The translations under genes and the position numbers were made by a program. Positions 16,165 through 27,505 of a stretch of DNA of 64,000 nucleotides are shown piece after piece. The notes beneath the pieces were generated by a model. That model made no database searches and was not told where the DNA came from. It saw only the letters and a program-made list of their open reading frames with translations. Within the stretch, counting starts at the first letter, position 1; each line of letters starts with the position of its first letter. The stretch spans positions 124,001-188,000 of the forward strand of contig MCFG01000011.1 of assembly GCA_002104895.1 (NCBI GenBank), read 5' to 3'. The DNA comes from Anaeromyces robustus (Eukaryota > Neocallimastigomycota > Neocallimastigomycetes > Neocallimastigales > Neocallimastigaceae).

Positions 16165-18380
16165 TTTCGTTTTTTCTTAATATATATATTTTTTTATTTA
16201 TTGATAATAAACTTTGCAAAAAATCTTAATATTAATAATAAATAATGAATTAAATAATTAAATAATTATATTCTAAAGTTTTTTTTTTTTTAAAAAAAAA
16301 TAATTTTTTATTCTAGATGTTTAAATATGATTTCTATAGAGTTTTTTTTAATTTATGTGTAGGATTTATAAAAAAAAAAAAAACTTTAAATAAATGTTAA
16401 ATTAGAAAAATAAAAATAAAATATAAAAAAAAAAAAAAAACAATAGTAAATAATAATAAAATTAAAATATTATTTAATTATTATTTATTAATTCAATATT
16501 TTTTTTTTTTTTTTTAATATTTATTTAATTAATAATGATTATAATATTAATTATTTATTATTTAATAATTATTTATTTATTATTATTATTTTGATATTGA
16601 TAAATATTAATATTATATTTAATATTTAATATTTAATATTTAATATAAAAAAAAAAAAAAAAAAAAAACATTTTTTTTAATTATGATTTATAATAAAGTA
16701 TATTATAATATATTGAATTATACTGATTCAATTTAATTTAATATATTTTGATTACAAATTTTAAATATTTTTTATCAAATAATATTTTTTTTTAAAATCT
16801 AAAAAAAAATTATAACAAATAATAATAATTATAAATTAAATGGATAAATTAAATAAATTTAAATAAATATATATTAAATAAATAAATGAATAAAATAAAT
16901 AAATAAAATGTTAATCATTTAATTATCATATTCATATGTTAAACATAAAGAGTATGTACTATTATTAATTGAATAGAACTTCAAATTATATATATTATTT
17001 TACTTATTAAAAATAGTATAATTTGTTTATATTATATTATATGTTATTATTAAATATTATTGCTTTTAAAATTAATTAAAATCAGTAAAAAAAAAAAAAA
17101 AAAAAAAACTATATTATATAGTTCGATAAAAAAAAAAATACAGTTTTTGGAATTTTTATTATATAATATTTTTTTTTTATCCAACACAACTACACACCAA
17201 AAAAAAAAAAAAAAGTTTTTTTAAAATTTATTTTTAATATTATTCTTATTATTAATGTACATTTTTATTAGTAGTGGCTTATTGAAATCAGAAATTTAAA
17301 AAGCATGATTGGCTAAAATCAATAGAATTAATTACATTTTATCTTAATGTAATAAAAAATGTATCATAATTTTTTTTTTTTTTTTTTTTAAAAAAAGTTC
17401 AATAATAAAAAATGAATAAATCGAAAATGCCATAATTTTATTTTTTTTTTTATTTTTTTATTTTTTTTATTTTTTATAATTTATATTATTTTTATATTTT
17501 ATATTTTATTTTTTTGACATTATACATAATTTTATATTATATTTATATTTATATTTATATTTTAAAGTATTAATCGTGTATAATAAATAAAAAAATAAAT
17601 CATTAATCATTATATAATATAAATTTAAAGTATTTTTTTTTTAATTATTTTTGAATTATTCATTACTAATATTATTAATTATATATTTTAATATAATATT
17701 TAAATAAAAAATTAAGAATATTATTCTAATTATATTATATAAAATAATATTTAAATCATATACTTAAAAAAAAAATCACAATACTTTTAATATTTGTTGA
17801 CAATATTAGTTTCATGTAGAATAAATATATCTAGAAAAGTTATATAGTTAAATAATACATAATATAAGTATTATATATAAAACAAGAAAAATATTCATAA
17901 CATATTGTTTTTATATTCTCATATTAATAGTAATTTTTTCTCCACTTTCTTTATCATTTTCATTTTTATTTCATTTTCATTTTCTGTTTTATTTTCATTT
18001 TTTATTTCATTTTTATTTTTTAAATATTAATACTAAATAAATAAAATATTAAGTCAGAACTACTATTAATATAATAAAAGAATAACTTATTATTATATAA
18101 TATTTCCTTATGTACTTATTATATATATATATATGTTTGTTTATATTGAGTGTCTTACATATTAACTAATATTATTAAATCTCATATTTAACTTTTTTTT
18201 TAATATCAATCAATTTATTATAAGTTGGAATACTATTACTTTAAAGGATAATGAAAATTTTATTAGTTAGAGGATTCTTAATTGAATCAATATAAACTTT
18301 ATTGTAAAATATTATTTAATTTTTAATCCTTATTATATATTCATATTGAGTTATTCTCTATTTTGGAAAATAATTAATTC

Positions 18381-18411
<31 letters not shown>

Positions 18412-19210
18412 GAATTTTTTCTTTTTCTTTTTTTTTTTAAAAAAGATTTATTAATTCTAACCCCACCAATTTTTTTAAAAAAACTCTATTATTTAAACAA
18501 AAAAATTTTTTATATTATACAAAAGTTTAATTAATATTTACTAATTATTATATATGTATGTATTATCCATTATAATATGATAGTTTTAAAAACACACAAT
18601 ATATTATTATGATTTATATTTTATAATATATTTTTTTTTTATTATTATTATTTTATTAATTTTTATTTTTTTATTTGCATTATAAATATTTTATTTTACT
18701 TTTATATATAAATTATTTAATTTTAATTGTTTAAAATTAAATAATTATTTCAAGATATAAATAAAATATATATATATATATTTTGTATTTCATATTTCCT
18801 TTTCCTTTTATTTGTTTAATTTAAATATTATATTTAATAAAATAAAATTCATTAAATATATATTTAATCCATTGATCATTTTTATTTGTTTATTTACTTT
18901 ATTAATAAACTAAATAAATTAAAGCACCTATTATAATAAATATTATTCATTTTTTTTTTTTAAAAAACGAATATCATTCGATTCTTTTTTTTTTTTTTTT
19001 GATTGTTAAAATTATTATATATATATTATAAAATGTATAATTATTTTAAAGAATTATTTCTTTAAAACATTTTTATATACTTTTTTTATATGCTTTTTTT
19101 ATATGCTTTTTTTTTTTTTGATATTCTTGATATTCTTAATATTCTTGATATTCATTCTTTTAATTAATTAATTAATTAAAAATTTTATTTATTTTTTTCA
19201 ATTAAAACAT
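16165..19210. other. 3-kb gene desert between TNPO1 and DHODH
   Basis: Contains the transportin promoter side (just above 16164) and the DHODH 3' flank. Almost only A/T, with poly-A/T, (TA)n, (TTTA)n and ATATT-type words. A short less AT-biased patch at about 17262-17320 includes ATTGGCTAAAATCAAT, a CCAAT-box-like inverted element. I see no coding signal on either strand. Confidence 0.65.
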
Positions 19211-20018
19211 TTAAGCTTTGTGTTCTTCACCAATAATATCCATCCAAGTTTTTCCTTCCTTGTTTAATTCATCAACAAGATCCTTCTTAATAGTAGTTAA
19301 AAGACATGGACCTTCAAAGTTTGGTTTGTAACATTCATAAGAAAGTTTAGTGAAAAGTTGAACCATAGTAGCACCAGCTCTAGCGAAAGCAAGAACTTCC
19401 TTAGCAGAGGAAACACCACCACAACCCATAATTGGAATCTTACCGTTAGTTAATTTGTAGAATTTTCTAACGACTTCAATAGCCATTGGGAATAATGGTT
19501 CACCAGATAAACCACCAGCTTCCTTTAAAAGTTCTGGGTCTATTAAGAGTATAATTATTTAATTAAATATTTATAATTAATTTAAATAAAAATTAAATAT
19601 ATATATATATAATATTTAAATAGTATTTAGTATTTAGAATTTATATTTTTAATTATATAACTATAATAATTATATATATATATAAATATAAAAACTTACC
19701 ACTCTTAAGAGTGGATGGACGCTTAGTAGTAGTGTTAGTAAGAACAACAGCATCAATTTTACCGAGGTTCATAAGAGTGTTAGCAATATTTTCTAATTCA
19801 TCATCACTAACATCTGGAGAAATTTTAACAACTAAAGATGGTTGTCTTGGTAATTCTTCTTTAGCTTTAATAACCTATATATATATTTGTTTGTATGTTT
19901 GTTTATTTGTTTATTTGTTTATGCGTTTATTTATTGTTTATTTATTTATTGCACGATTGTTTGTTTTGTATGAATGGTTGTTAGATTGTTTTAAATTATT
20001 TTTATTTAAAATTTTAAT

Positions 20019-20090
<72 letters not shown>

Positions 20091-21924
20091 TTAAATATAT
20101 ATATATATGTAATTATTTATATATATATATATAAATAATTACATATATATATATATTATTCAAAATTTAATAATAAATTAGTATAATTTTTTTTTTAAAA
20201 AAAATAAAAAAAAATGAAATAAATTATATTATTAAAATATTAAATATATATACATATAAAAATTTAATAAAAATTTAATATAAAAAAAAAAAAAAAAACT
20301 TACAGCTTCAAGTAAATTCTTTAAAGTATCTTTTTCTTGTAAAGCACGAAGACCTGGAAGATTTGGACAACTGACATTAATAACAATGAAATCAGCGTAG
20401 GAACCTAATTCCTTAACACCAAGAACGTAATCATCAAAAGAATCTTGTGGTGAGGCCTTGTTTTTACCTAAATTAATACCGAGAATTTTACCTTCACGGA
20501 AAGACATATTACCAGTTTCATTTGGAGTGGTTGGGTCTTGATGATAAACATTTTGAGCACGGTTAATAAGATTGTCCTTAAAGACAGCATGACCCTTAGA
20601 ATTGAAACCATATCTATTGATAGCAGCACGATCTGGTTTTAAGATGAAAAGAACTGGTGGTGGGTTACCTGGCTATTATTATTGAACAAAAAAAAAAAAA
20701 AAAAAAAAAAAAAAAACAGCCATTATAATTTGTATATAGATTGAATTTTCAAAGAAAATAAAGTATCATATTTTTGATATATATTATAAAGATTATCGAG
20801 AAAAAAAAATATAATATGATTATAAATATCCATTTTTTTTTTTTTGAAACATAATATTAATATATTTATTGGTCCAGATAAAATAATATAGCGAATATAA
20901 TGAAGAAAAAAAAAAGTATATATATATATTTATTGATATTATTATATATTTAAATATATATTTAAATGTTATATATAAATATATATATATATATTGAATA
21001 TTGTAAAAAAAAAAAAAAATAAGATAAAATAAAAAATGTTTTGATATTGTTATGATAATTTATATATTGGAAATTATAATAAAAAAAGTAATATTATTTA
21101 TTTTATGTCAGATTTTAAATTGAAATTGTAATAAAAAAATTATATTATTTATTATTGACATTTAAATTTCATTTCGAAAAAGTTCACATGAGTGGCAGTG
21201 AATTATCATATAATATATTATTTTTTTATTATATTATTATAATTAATAAAATTAATATATAAAAATAATTTAATAATAATAATAATAATAATAATAATAT
21301 ATATATTTATGTTTAGAAAAAAAATATTAAATAAAAAAAAAAAAAAAATTAGTAATTGGAAATAATCAATTAAGAATAGGATGAGAATTTTAAAAAAAAG
21401 AAAAAATATATATTTTATATATTAAATTAATTAAGTATAAATAAAAAATAAAAAATAAATAAATAAAAAAATAAATATGTAAAAAAAAAAAAGATATTAC
21501 TTGTGGAAGTGGAGTAACACTACCAACTTCGACAGCACCGAAACCAAGATCAAGGAAATCTTCAATAGCTTCAGCATGCTTATCAAAACCAGCAGCTAAA
21601 ACAAGTGGATTTGAAACAGTTTTTCCAAACATCTTTTTATTATTACATAATAAAAAGTTAAAATATAAATCAATAATTATTATAAATATCGATATTTATT
21701 ATAGGTATATAAATTTTAGTAAAAATAATAAATAATTTTAATATATTAATTTTGTATGAATTATTTTTTTACTAAATCTGAATTTTATTTCTTTTTTTAA
21801 TTGTTATATTTCAAAATATAATAATAATAATAAATAAATAAATAAATTAGATAATTACTTGGACTTCAAGGACTTTGTCATCCTTGCTTAAATCTCTTGG
21901 GTAATTGTCAGAAATTAAAACCAT
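19211..21924 (-). CDS. Dihydroorotate dehydrogenase, class 2-like but N-terminally short and with a catalytic Cys
   Basis: Five exons (21924-21859, 21632-21501, 20672-20304, 19874-19700, 19539-19211), all GT-AG with matching phases, give 356 aa. The enzyme oxidises dihydroorotate to orotate in pyrimidine synthesis using FMN. The barrel is class 2: AAGFDK (Lys40), [24 protein letters not shown] (Asn85), [15 protein letters not shown] (Lys206), [25 protein letters not shown]. Two features depart from class 2. Only about 18 residues precede the [14 protein letters not shown] start of the barrel, so the targeting peptide, membrane anchor and quinone-tunnel helices (about 70 residues in human DHODH) are missing. 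The active-site loop reads NVSCPNLPG with Cys168, where class 2 enzymes have NxSSPN (Ser215 in human) and class 1 enzymes have NxSCPN. No coding exon is evident upstream of the ATG, and the first exon is acidic, not a targeting peptide. A soluble enzyme using a non-quinone acceptor is inferred. Confidence 0.92.
20022..20089. repeat. (TAA)n microsatellite in DHODH intron 3
   Basis: About 68 bp of uninterrupted TAA repeats, preceded at about 19885-19965 by a T/G-rich stretch of degenerate TTTG/TTTA words. Confidence 0.9.
20094..20157. repeat. Perfect 64-bp palindrome in DHODH intron 3
   Basis: The two 32-base arms are exact reverse complements with no spacer. Each contains a GTAATTATTTA core flanked by AT alternations, so it is more than a plain (TA)n run. 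It lies in the intron between exons 3 and 4, beside a (TAA)n tract (about 20022-20089). In RNA it would form a long hairpin; in DNA, a cruciform. Confidence 0.9.
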
Positions 21925-23139
21925 TTTCGTTTACAAGAAAAGAATAAATTTAAAAAACGAAAAAAAAATAAATAATATTTATTTAAAATATTTTTTAAAT
22001 TTCAAAAAGGTGTGTAAAATCAAAAATTTAATTATCATATTAATTAAATACTAATTTACTAATTATTTTTATTACTAATTAATATATTTTATTTATTTAT
22101 TTTTTATATATATTTATTTAATAATTATTTATTATTTATATTTATTTATTTAATTAATATTTATTCATTCATTTAATATTTATCCATTTAATATTTATTT
22201 ATTTAGTATTTATTTATTTATTTAATATTTATTTATTTAATATTTATTAATTTATATATATATATTTATTTAATACTTATTTACTTATTTATTATTTAAT
22301 ATCCATTTAATATTTATTTATATAATATTCATTCATTCATTTATTTAATATTTATGATTATACTGATTATTTGATGTAAAATTTTTTTTTAAAAAAAAAT
22401 TGGTTTAAACCAATCAAAATTTAAGATTTTTTTAAAAAAGTAAAACATAAACATAAAGAGTGACATGAATTTCAACAACCAAATCTAATACTTTAGTATA
22501 TAGTTTATGAATCAAATATTAAAATTGATTCTTTTTATTTATTAATATTATTAATATTATTATATTATTTATGTGTTTATAACTATAATTTAAAATTTTA
22601 ATTATAAAAAAGTGTGATATTTTTTTTCTCTTTTTTTTTTTCATTTTTAATTTATTTATTTAATTATAAATAGTTAACATTTTCTATGTAAAATATTATT
22701 ACATATTAACTATTACTATATTTTAATTATATTTTTTATTTTTATTATTATACGAAAAAGCAAATGAAAATATGATTAATTAATTTATTATGAATACATA
22801 ATAATAATAAATAAGTAAATAAACAACTAAAATATGTACATAATAAAAAAAAAAAACAAGTATTACTCGAGTAATAAATATATATATATTTTTAATTCTA
22901 TTGTTTAAATATAAATGTATATATATGTTTAAATATAAATATTGAAATATAACTTTTTTTATTATCTATTATTACTAAAATTGTTACTATTAATTAAGAA
23001 TAAAGAATAATAATAATATGTGACAGTAACACATAAATCATATTTAATTTTTCCTATTGTTTATTTAATTTAGCAGATAAATGTATATTATTAATTAAAT
23101 AAAAAAATTTTATATTTTACATATATATTAAAAGTAATT
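21925..23139. other. Intergenic upstream of DHODH
   Basis: The DHODH promoter side. About 22085-22350 is a degenerate TTTATTTAATAT repeat field. At 22399-22414 there is an exact 16-bp palindrome made of ATTGGTTT and its reverse complement, placing two CCAAT boxes tail to tail about 475 bp upstream of the ATG. No gene seen. Confidence 0.6.
22399..22414. promoter_or_regulatory. Palindromic double CCAAT box
   Basis: ATTGGTTTAAACCAAT is a perfect palindrome and contains a CCAAT pentamer on each strand, which is notable in sequence so poor in C and G. CCAAT is the NF-Y/HAP complex site in fungi and animals. Assignment to the DHODH gene (minus strand) is by position only. Confidence 0.4.
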
Positions 23140-23303
23140 TTGGTTGAATTATTTATTATAAAACAATATTATTTTATAACTTGGTTGAATTATTTATTTA
23201 TAAAACAATATCATTTTATAACTTGGTTGAATTATTTATTTATAAAACAATATCATTTTATAACTTGGTTGAATTATTTATTTATAAAACAATATCATTT
23301 TAT
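23140..23303. repeat. 42-bp minisatellite, four copies
   Basis: Four near-identical copies start at 23140, 23181, 23223 and 23265, each beginning TTGGTTGAATTATTTA and containing AAAACAATATCATTTTATAAC. The first is 41 bp and carries two changes; the last three are exact over most of their length. Since 42 is a multiple of three, it reads as a 14-residue repeat in one frame, but there is no other coding sign. Confidence 0.92.
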
Positions 23304-24087
23304 TATATGTTAGAAGGTTTTACTTATAAAGTATACATTATAAAAAAAAAAAAAAACATAAAAATAATGTTGATGGTAGAAATAATATATTTATGAAAAA
23401 TTACTTTTGAGTACTTATTACAATATTAAAGTAAATACAAAGAAGTTTTTTTTCTCTTTTTTCTAACTATAGACTAAAAGGAAGAGAATACACTTCCTTA
23501 TTTTCATTTATTATTAAAAGTTATTTATAAATACAATAATGTCATACTTTAAATAATATTAATAAATACAAAAGTGTCATACTTTAAATAATATAAAAAT
23601 AAACATAAACATAAAATTAATCACGTTTTATATTAATATAAAAAAGTAAAAAATTGAATAACTTTAATAATTAATAAATGAATATCAATAATTATCATCA
23701 AGATAAATAAATAGACTCCAAAACTTAAAAAACAAACACAAAACTTTTAAAATTTCAAATAATACAAACAAAACAAAAGTAAATATATTTTTTTTAATAT
23801 ATTAAGAAAATATACATAAACGTCTTTATTTGTTTATGATATTTTTCTATTTATTTTTATTTTTATTATTTTTTTTATGATAGTATATAAATTTTTTTTT
23901 TTTACATGGTATATAAAGAAGAATAAAGATTAAAAATTATTTTTTTCACTTTATTCTTTTATTTTTAAAACAAAAATATTATAAATAATTAATTTTAATT
24001 ATTTATTTATATTTTTTTTTATTCTTCTAAAAATCTTTCTTGAAAGTTACGATTTTTTGTTTTATTCTCACTTTATAAAAAAAGAAT
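23304..24087. other. Intergenic 3' of the 83-aa gene
   Basis: AT-rich, with the two-copy repeat noted separately. The 3' end of the small minus-strand gene lies at 24088. Nothing else supported. Confidence 0.6.
23527..23593. repeat. Two-copy direct repeat, about 33 bp
   Basis: ATAAATACAA followed by a variable four bases and GTCATACTTTAAATAATAT occurs at 23527-23559 and again at 23562-23593. Small tandem duplication in noncoding DNA. Confidence 0.8.
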
Positions 24088-24339
24088 TTACTTCTTAGCC
24101 TTAGCTTCAGCAATTCTTTGGTTAATGAATTCTTGGAAATCAGCTGGAATACCGTCCTTGAAAACGTTTAAATCTTCTGGAAGACCGTCTGGGAAAAGTT
24201 CTACGAGTTTTGGTGGAAGTTTTCCTGGTTCAGCACCTTCGAAAAGTTCTGGTGGTGGGATACCATCTGGGAAAAGCTTCTTCCAGGATTCTGGACGACC
24301 GTTTGGGAAATACTTCTTAACAACAGCTGGTTCTTCCAT
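24088..24339 (-). CDS. 83-aa protein with F-P-[D/N]-G repeats, likely highly expressed
   Basis: A short intronless gene. It is by far the most GC-rich patch between 22 and 32 kb and uses C- and G-ending codons (AAG, TTC, GAC, GTC), which in such a genome suggests strong expression. The protein has four related motifs: YFPNGRPESW, LFPDGIPPPE, LFPDGLPEDL and VFKDGIPADF, each a hydrophobic residue, F, P or K, D or N, G, x, P. It ends with a charged helix (FINQRIAEAKAKK). There is no Cys, signal peptide or membrane segment. I do not recognise the family. A TATA box and a CCAAT box lie at sensible distances upstream. The opposite strand is also open over this region, but its Ser/Gly-rich product is a mirror of the codon bias. 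Confidence 0.8.
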   Translation of the reverse strand: MEEPAVVKKYFPNGRPESWKKLFPDGIPPPELFEGAEPGKLPPKLVELFPDGLPEDLNVFKDGIPADFQEFINQRIAEAKAKK

Positions 24340-26489
24340 TTTTTTTTATTTATTTAAATATTAAAATTATTCAAATATTGATGATGAAAAAAAAAAAAAA
24401 AAAAGAAAGGAAAGAAAATTTTGCCTTTATATACAATTTTTTTTTGTTTATTTAATAATAACGTAACCAATATTTATTAATATTTGTTACTTTATTATTT
24501 GTTAAGTTTATTTATATTAATTATCTTTTCTATAATTCAGTTTTTAATAATTATTAATTATTTAAATTACATTTGGATTAAAATGAAAACTATATGGAAC
24601 AATAAAATACAATATATAACTTTGTATATATTTTATATATTTATATGTAGAAATGTAAATATTTAAATATATTTATAATATATGATTATGATTTATTAAT
24701 ACTTTGAAATTTTTTATTTATTAGATTAAATTATTATATAATAATTAATATTAATAATTTAAACACAATTAAATGATATACAAGTTTTAATAAACCCTTA
24801 TTATATGTACAAAAATGAAAAAAGAAAAAAAAAATTATCACATTTATCTACTTAATAATTAAAATGTAATACAATAGTGGAATAGTGGATTATTTTACAT
24901 AAACAGTAAAAATTATTTATATATTTATTTATTCTTTATTTATTTATGATAGAAAACAAAAATTATTTTAAAAGTGTATTTCTATATATATATAATTATT
25001 TTATAATAATCAATTATTTATATATTATTTATCTGTTTTATTAGAATAATACTTTCAGTAATTTTATTAATTATACTATATAAGAAAAAGATAAATAATA
25101 ATTATTTATTAGAATATAATTTATTATATCATAAAATTACCTTGGGTAATTTTTTATATTTAATTTTATTTTAGTATATATTATGAATATATTATAATAT
25201 ATATACAACTATTTATTTACGTTTCACAATAAATTTATAATAAATTTTTTTTAAAAAAATAATAATAAATAAAAGATTCTGGATTTCTTAATTAGTATCT
25301 TTAATAATAAAATATATAGAAAATAGATATAATAAATATAATAAATATATTTATATATAATAAATATAATAAATATTATAAATAAATAATAATATTAATA
25401 TAAATATAATATAAATAAATGTATAAATACAAATATTATTATAAATATAAATAAATATAAAATATAACATTTAACATTATTCGTTTTATGAATTGCCATA
25501 AAAAGAAAAAGAATTATTATGTAAAATTATTATATTAAAATTATTTGTTCATTTTTTTCTATGTTTAGAATAGTCTATAATTAAATAAAGGTGCTAATCT
25601 TTTTTAAATAAACGTTATCTTGTTTGTTTCCATTGTCAAATTTTTATATAATCAAAATATATAATAAATAATAACATAATATATAGATAAATAATATAAT
25701 AATATAATAATATATAATTAATAAATAAATAAATACATAAAGAATATCAACAAATATGGGTTAATCATAGATTTAATAATTAGTAATAATTAGTAATATT
25801 TGTAATATTTTGTAATATTTTTGCATCTTTATTTTTTACAGGAGATAAAAGAAGAAAGTTTTATGAAGAAAGCTTAACCAGTTTTTGACATTTTAAAAAT
25901 AAAGATTTATAAGAAAAAGAACAAGTTTTTGTTTTAATTAATAAGAATATAATAATAATAGAATAATTTTAAATTCAAACTTTTGTAGTGACCATTTAAT
26001 TATCTTGTTAATTTATTCTTATTATTATAATAAATAGGTAAATAAAATAAGAAAAAAATTTAACAATATAATATAATCAAAATAAAATGTTTTTTTGCAG
26101 ATAAAAAAAAAGATTAAAAAGTATTAAAATAATATTGTGTAATAAAATGATTTTTTTAAAGTTATTAAAAGTTTATAATAAACAATCTTAATAATTAGAT
26201 AAAATTAACAATTTAAAAAATTAAAAAATTAAAAAAAGACAACAACATTAAATAAGGGTTGATCCTTTTTTTTATATTAGAAAGTAAATATATTATTTAT
26301 TATTTTTTATATTGAAAAATTTAAAGTTTTTTCTTGAGAAGGGATTTTTTTTAATTTAAATTTAAAAAAGGTTTATTCTATATTATCTATTAATTGTTTA
26401 AATTTTTTTTTTAATATCAAAAATTATTATAAATGAAATGACTTTTTCACCTTTATTCTATAATATTTATAAAATAAAAGACTTTTATT
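24340..26489. other. Gene desert
   Basis: After the promoter region of the 83-aa gene only AT-rich filler is seen. At about 25826-25886 a TTTTTTACAG acceptor-like string is followed by an open stretch reading GDKRRKFYEESLTSF and a stop, possibly a lone exon relic. Not enough to call a gene. Confidence 0.55.
24425..24433 (-). promoter_or_regulatory. TATA box of the 83-aa gene
   Basis: On the minus strand this reads TATATAAAG within TGTATATAAAGGC, about 90 bp upstream of the ATG. A CCAAT word lies 35-40 bp further upstream (24467-24471 on the plus strand). The combination and spacing fit a strong RNA polymerase II core promoter; TATA-like words are common here, so the GGC-flanked context and position carry the call. 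Confidence 0.5.
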
Positions 26490-26602
26490 TATCAAATATT
26501 TCTTTATTTACCATTTCTTTCTTTACTATTTCTTTATTTCTTTATTTCTTTACTTCTTTATTTACCATTTCTTTATTTACTATTTCTTTATTTACTATTA
26601 AT
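26490..26602. repeat. TTTCTTTATTTAC(C/T)A minisatellite
   Basis: Imperfect head-to-tail copies of a 15-bp word (ATTTCTTTATTTACT and variants), giving an F-T-I-S-L repeat in one frame. No coding context. Confidence 0.75.
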
Positions 26603-26920
26603 CATAACAAAAATATTTTTTTTTATATTAATAAAAAGCATTATTTAATCTTTTTTCTTTCTTTTTTTTCTTTTCTTTTCTTTTTTTTTCTTAATTTGTT
26701 AATCTTTAATTTATGTTTGTTTCACATTGTGACGTGACAAAAAAGAAATATTAAAAATAATTATTACAACTCAAAATTACCAATAAAATTTCATTTAATA
26801 GAAAAGTTTTAATTATTATTTATAATAAATAAAAGAATTTCTATAAATTAATTTTTAATATAAAGAAAAATATATAAAATATATAGAAGAAATTATTAAA
26901 TAGAATTTTTAAATAATATG

Positions 26921-27317
<397 letters not shown>

Positions 27318-27459
27318 CAATTATAGTATGTACTATTTATTTAATTTATTATATTTTATTATATTTAAATATGAAATTTAAATATTATTATTTTATAATA
27401 CTTAATACTTATAAAATACAATAATTTTATTTATTTGTTTACTTAATCGTTATGGAAAG

Positions 27460-27505
<46 letters not shown>

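Noticed and set aside
19711-20094. Plus-strand 127-codon frame over DHODH
   Set aside because: Antisense to DHODH exon 4 and then runs into the intron microsatellite as poly-Ile.
24125-24364. Plus-strand 79-codon frame opposite the 83-aa gene
   Set aside because: The Ser/Gly/Pro-rich product mirrors the codon bias of the minus-strand gene, which has a better start context, TATA box and repeat structure.
25826-25886. Acceptor-like TTTTTTACAG followed by GDKRRKFYEESLTSF
   Set aside because: No donor, upstream exon or family match; too short to call.
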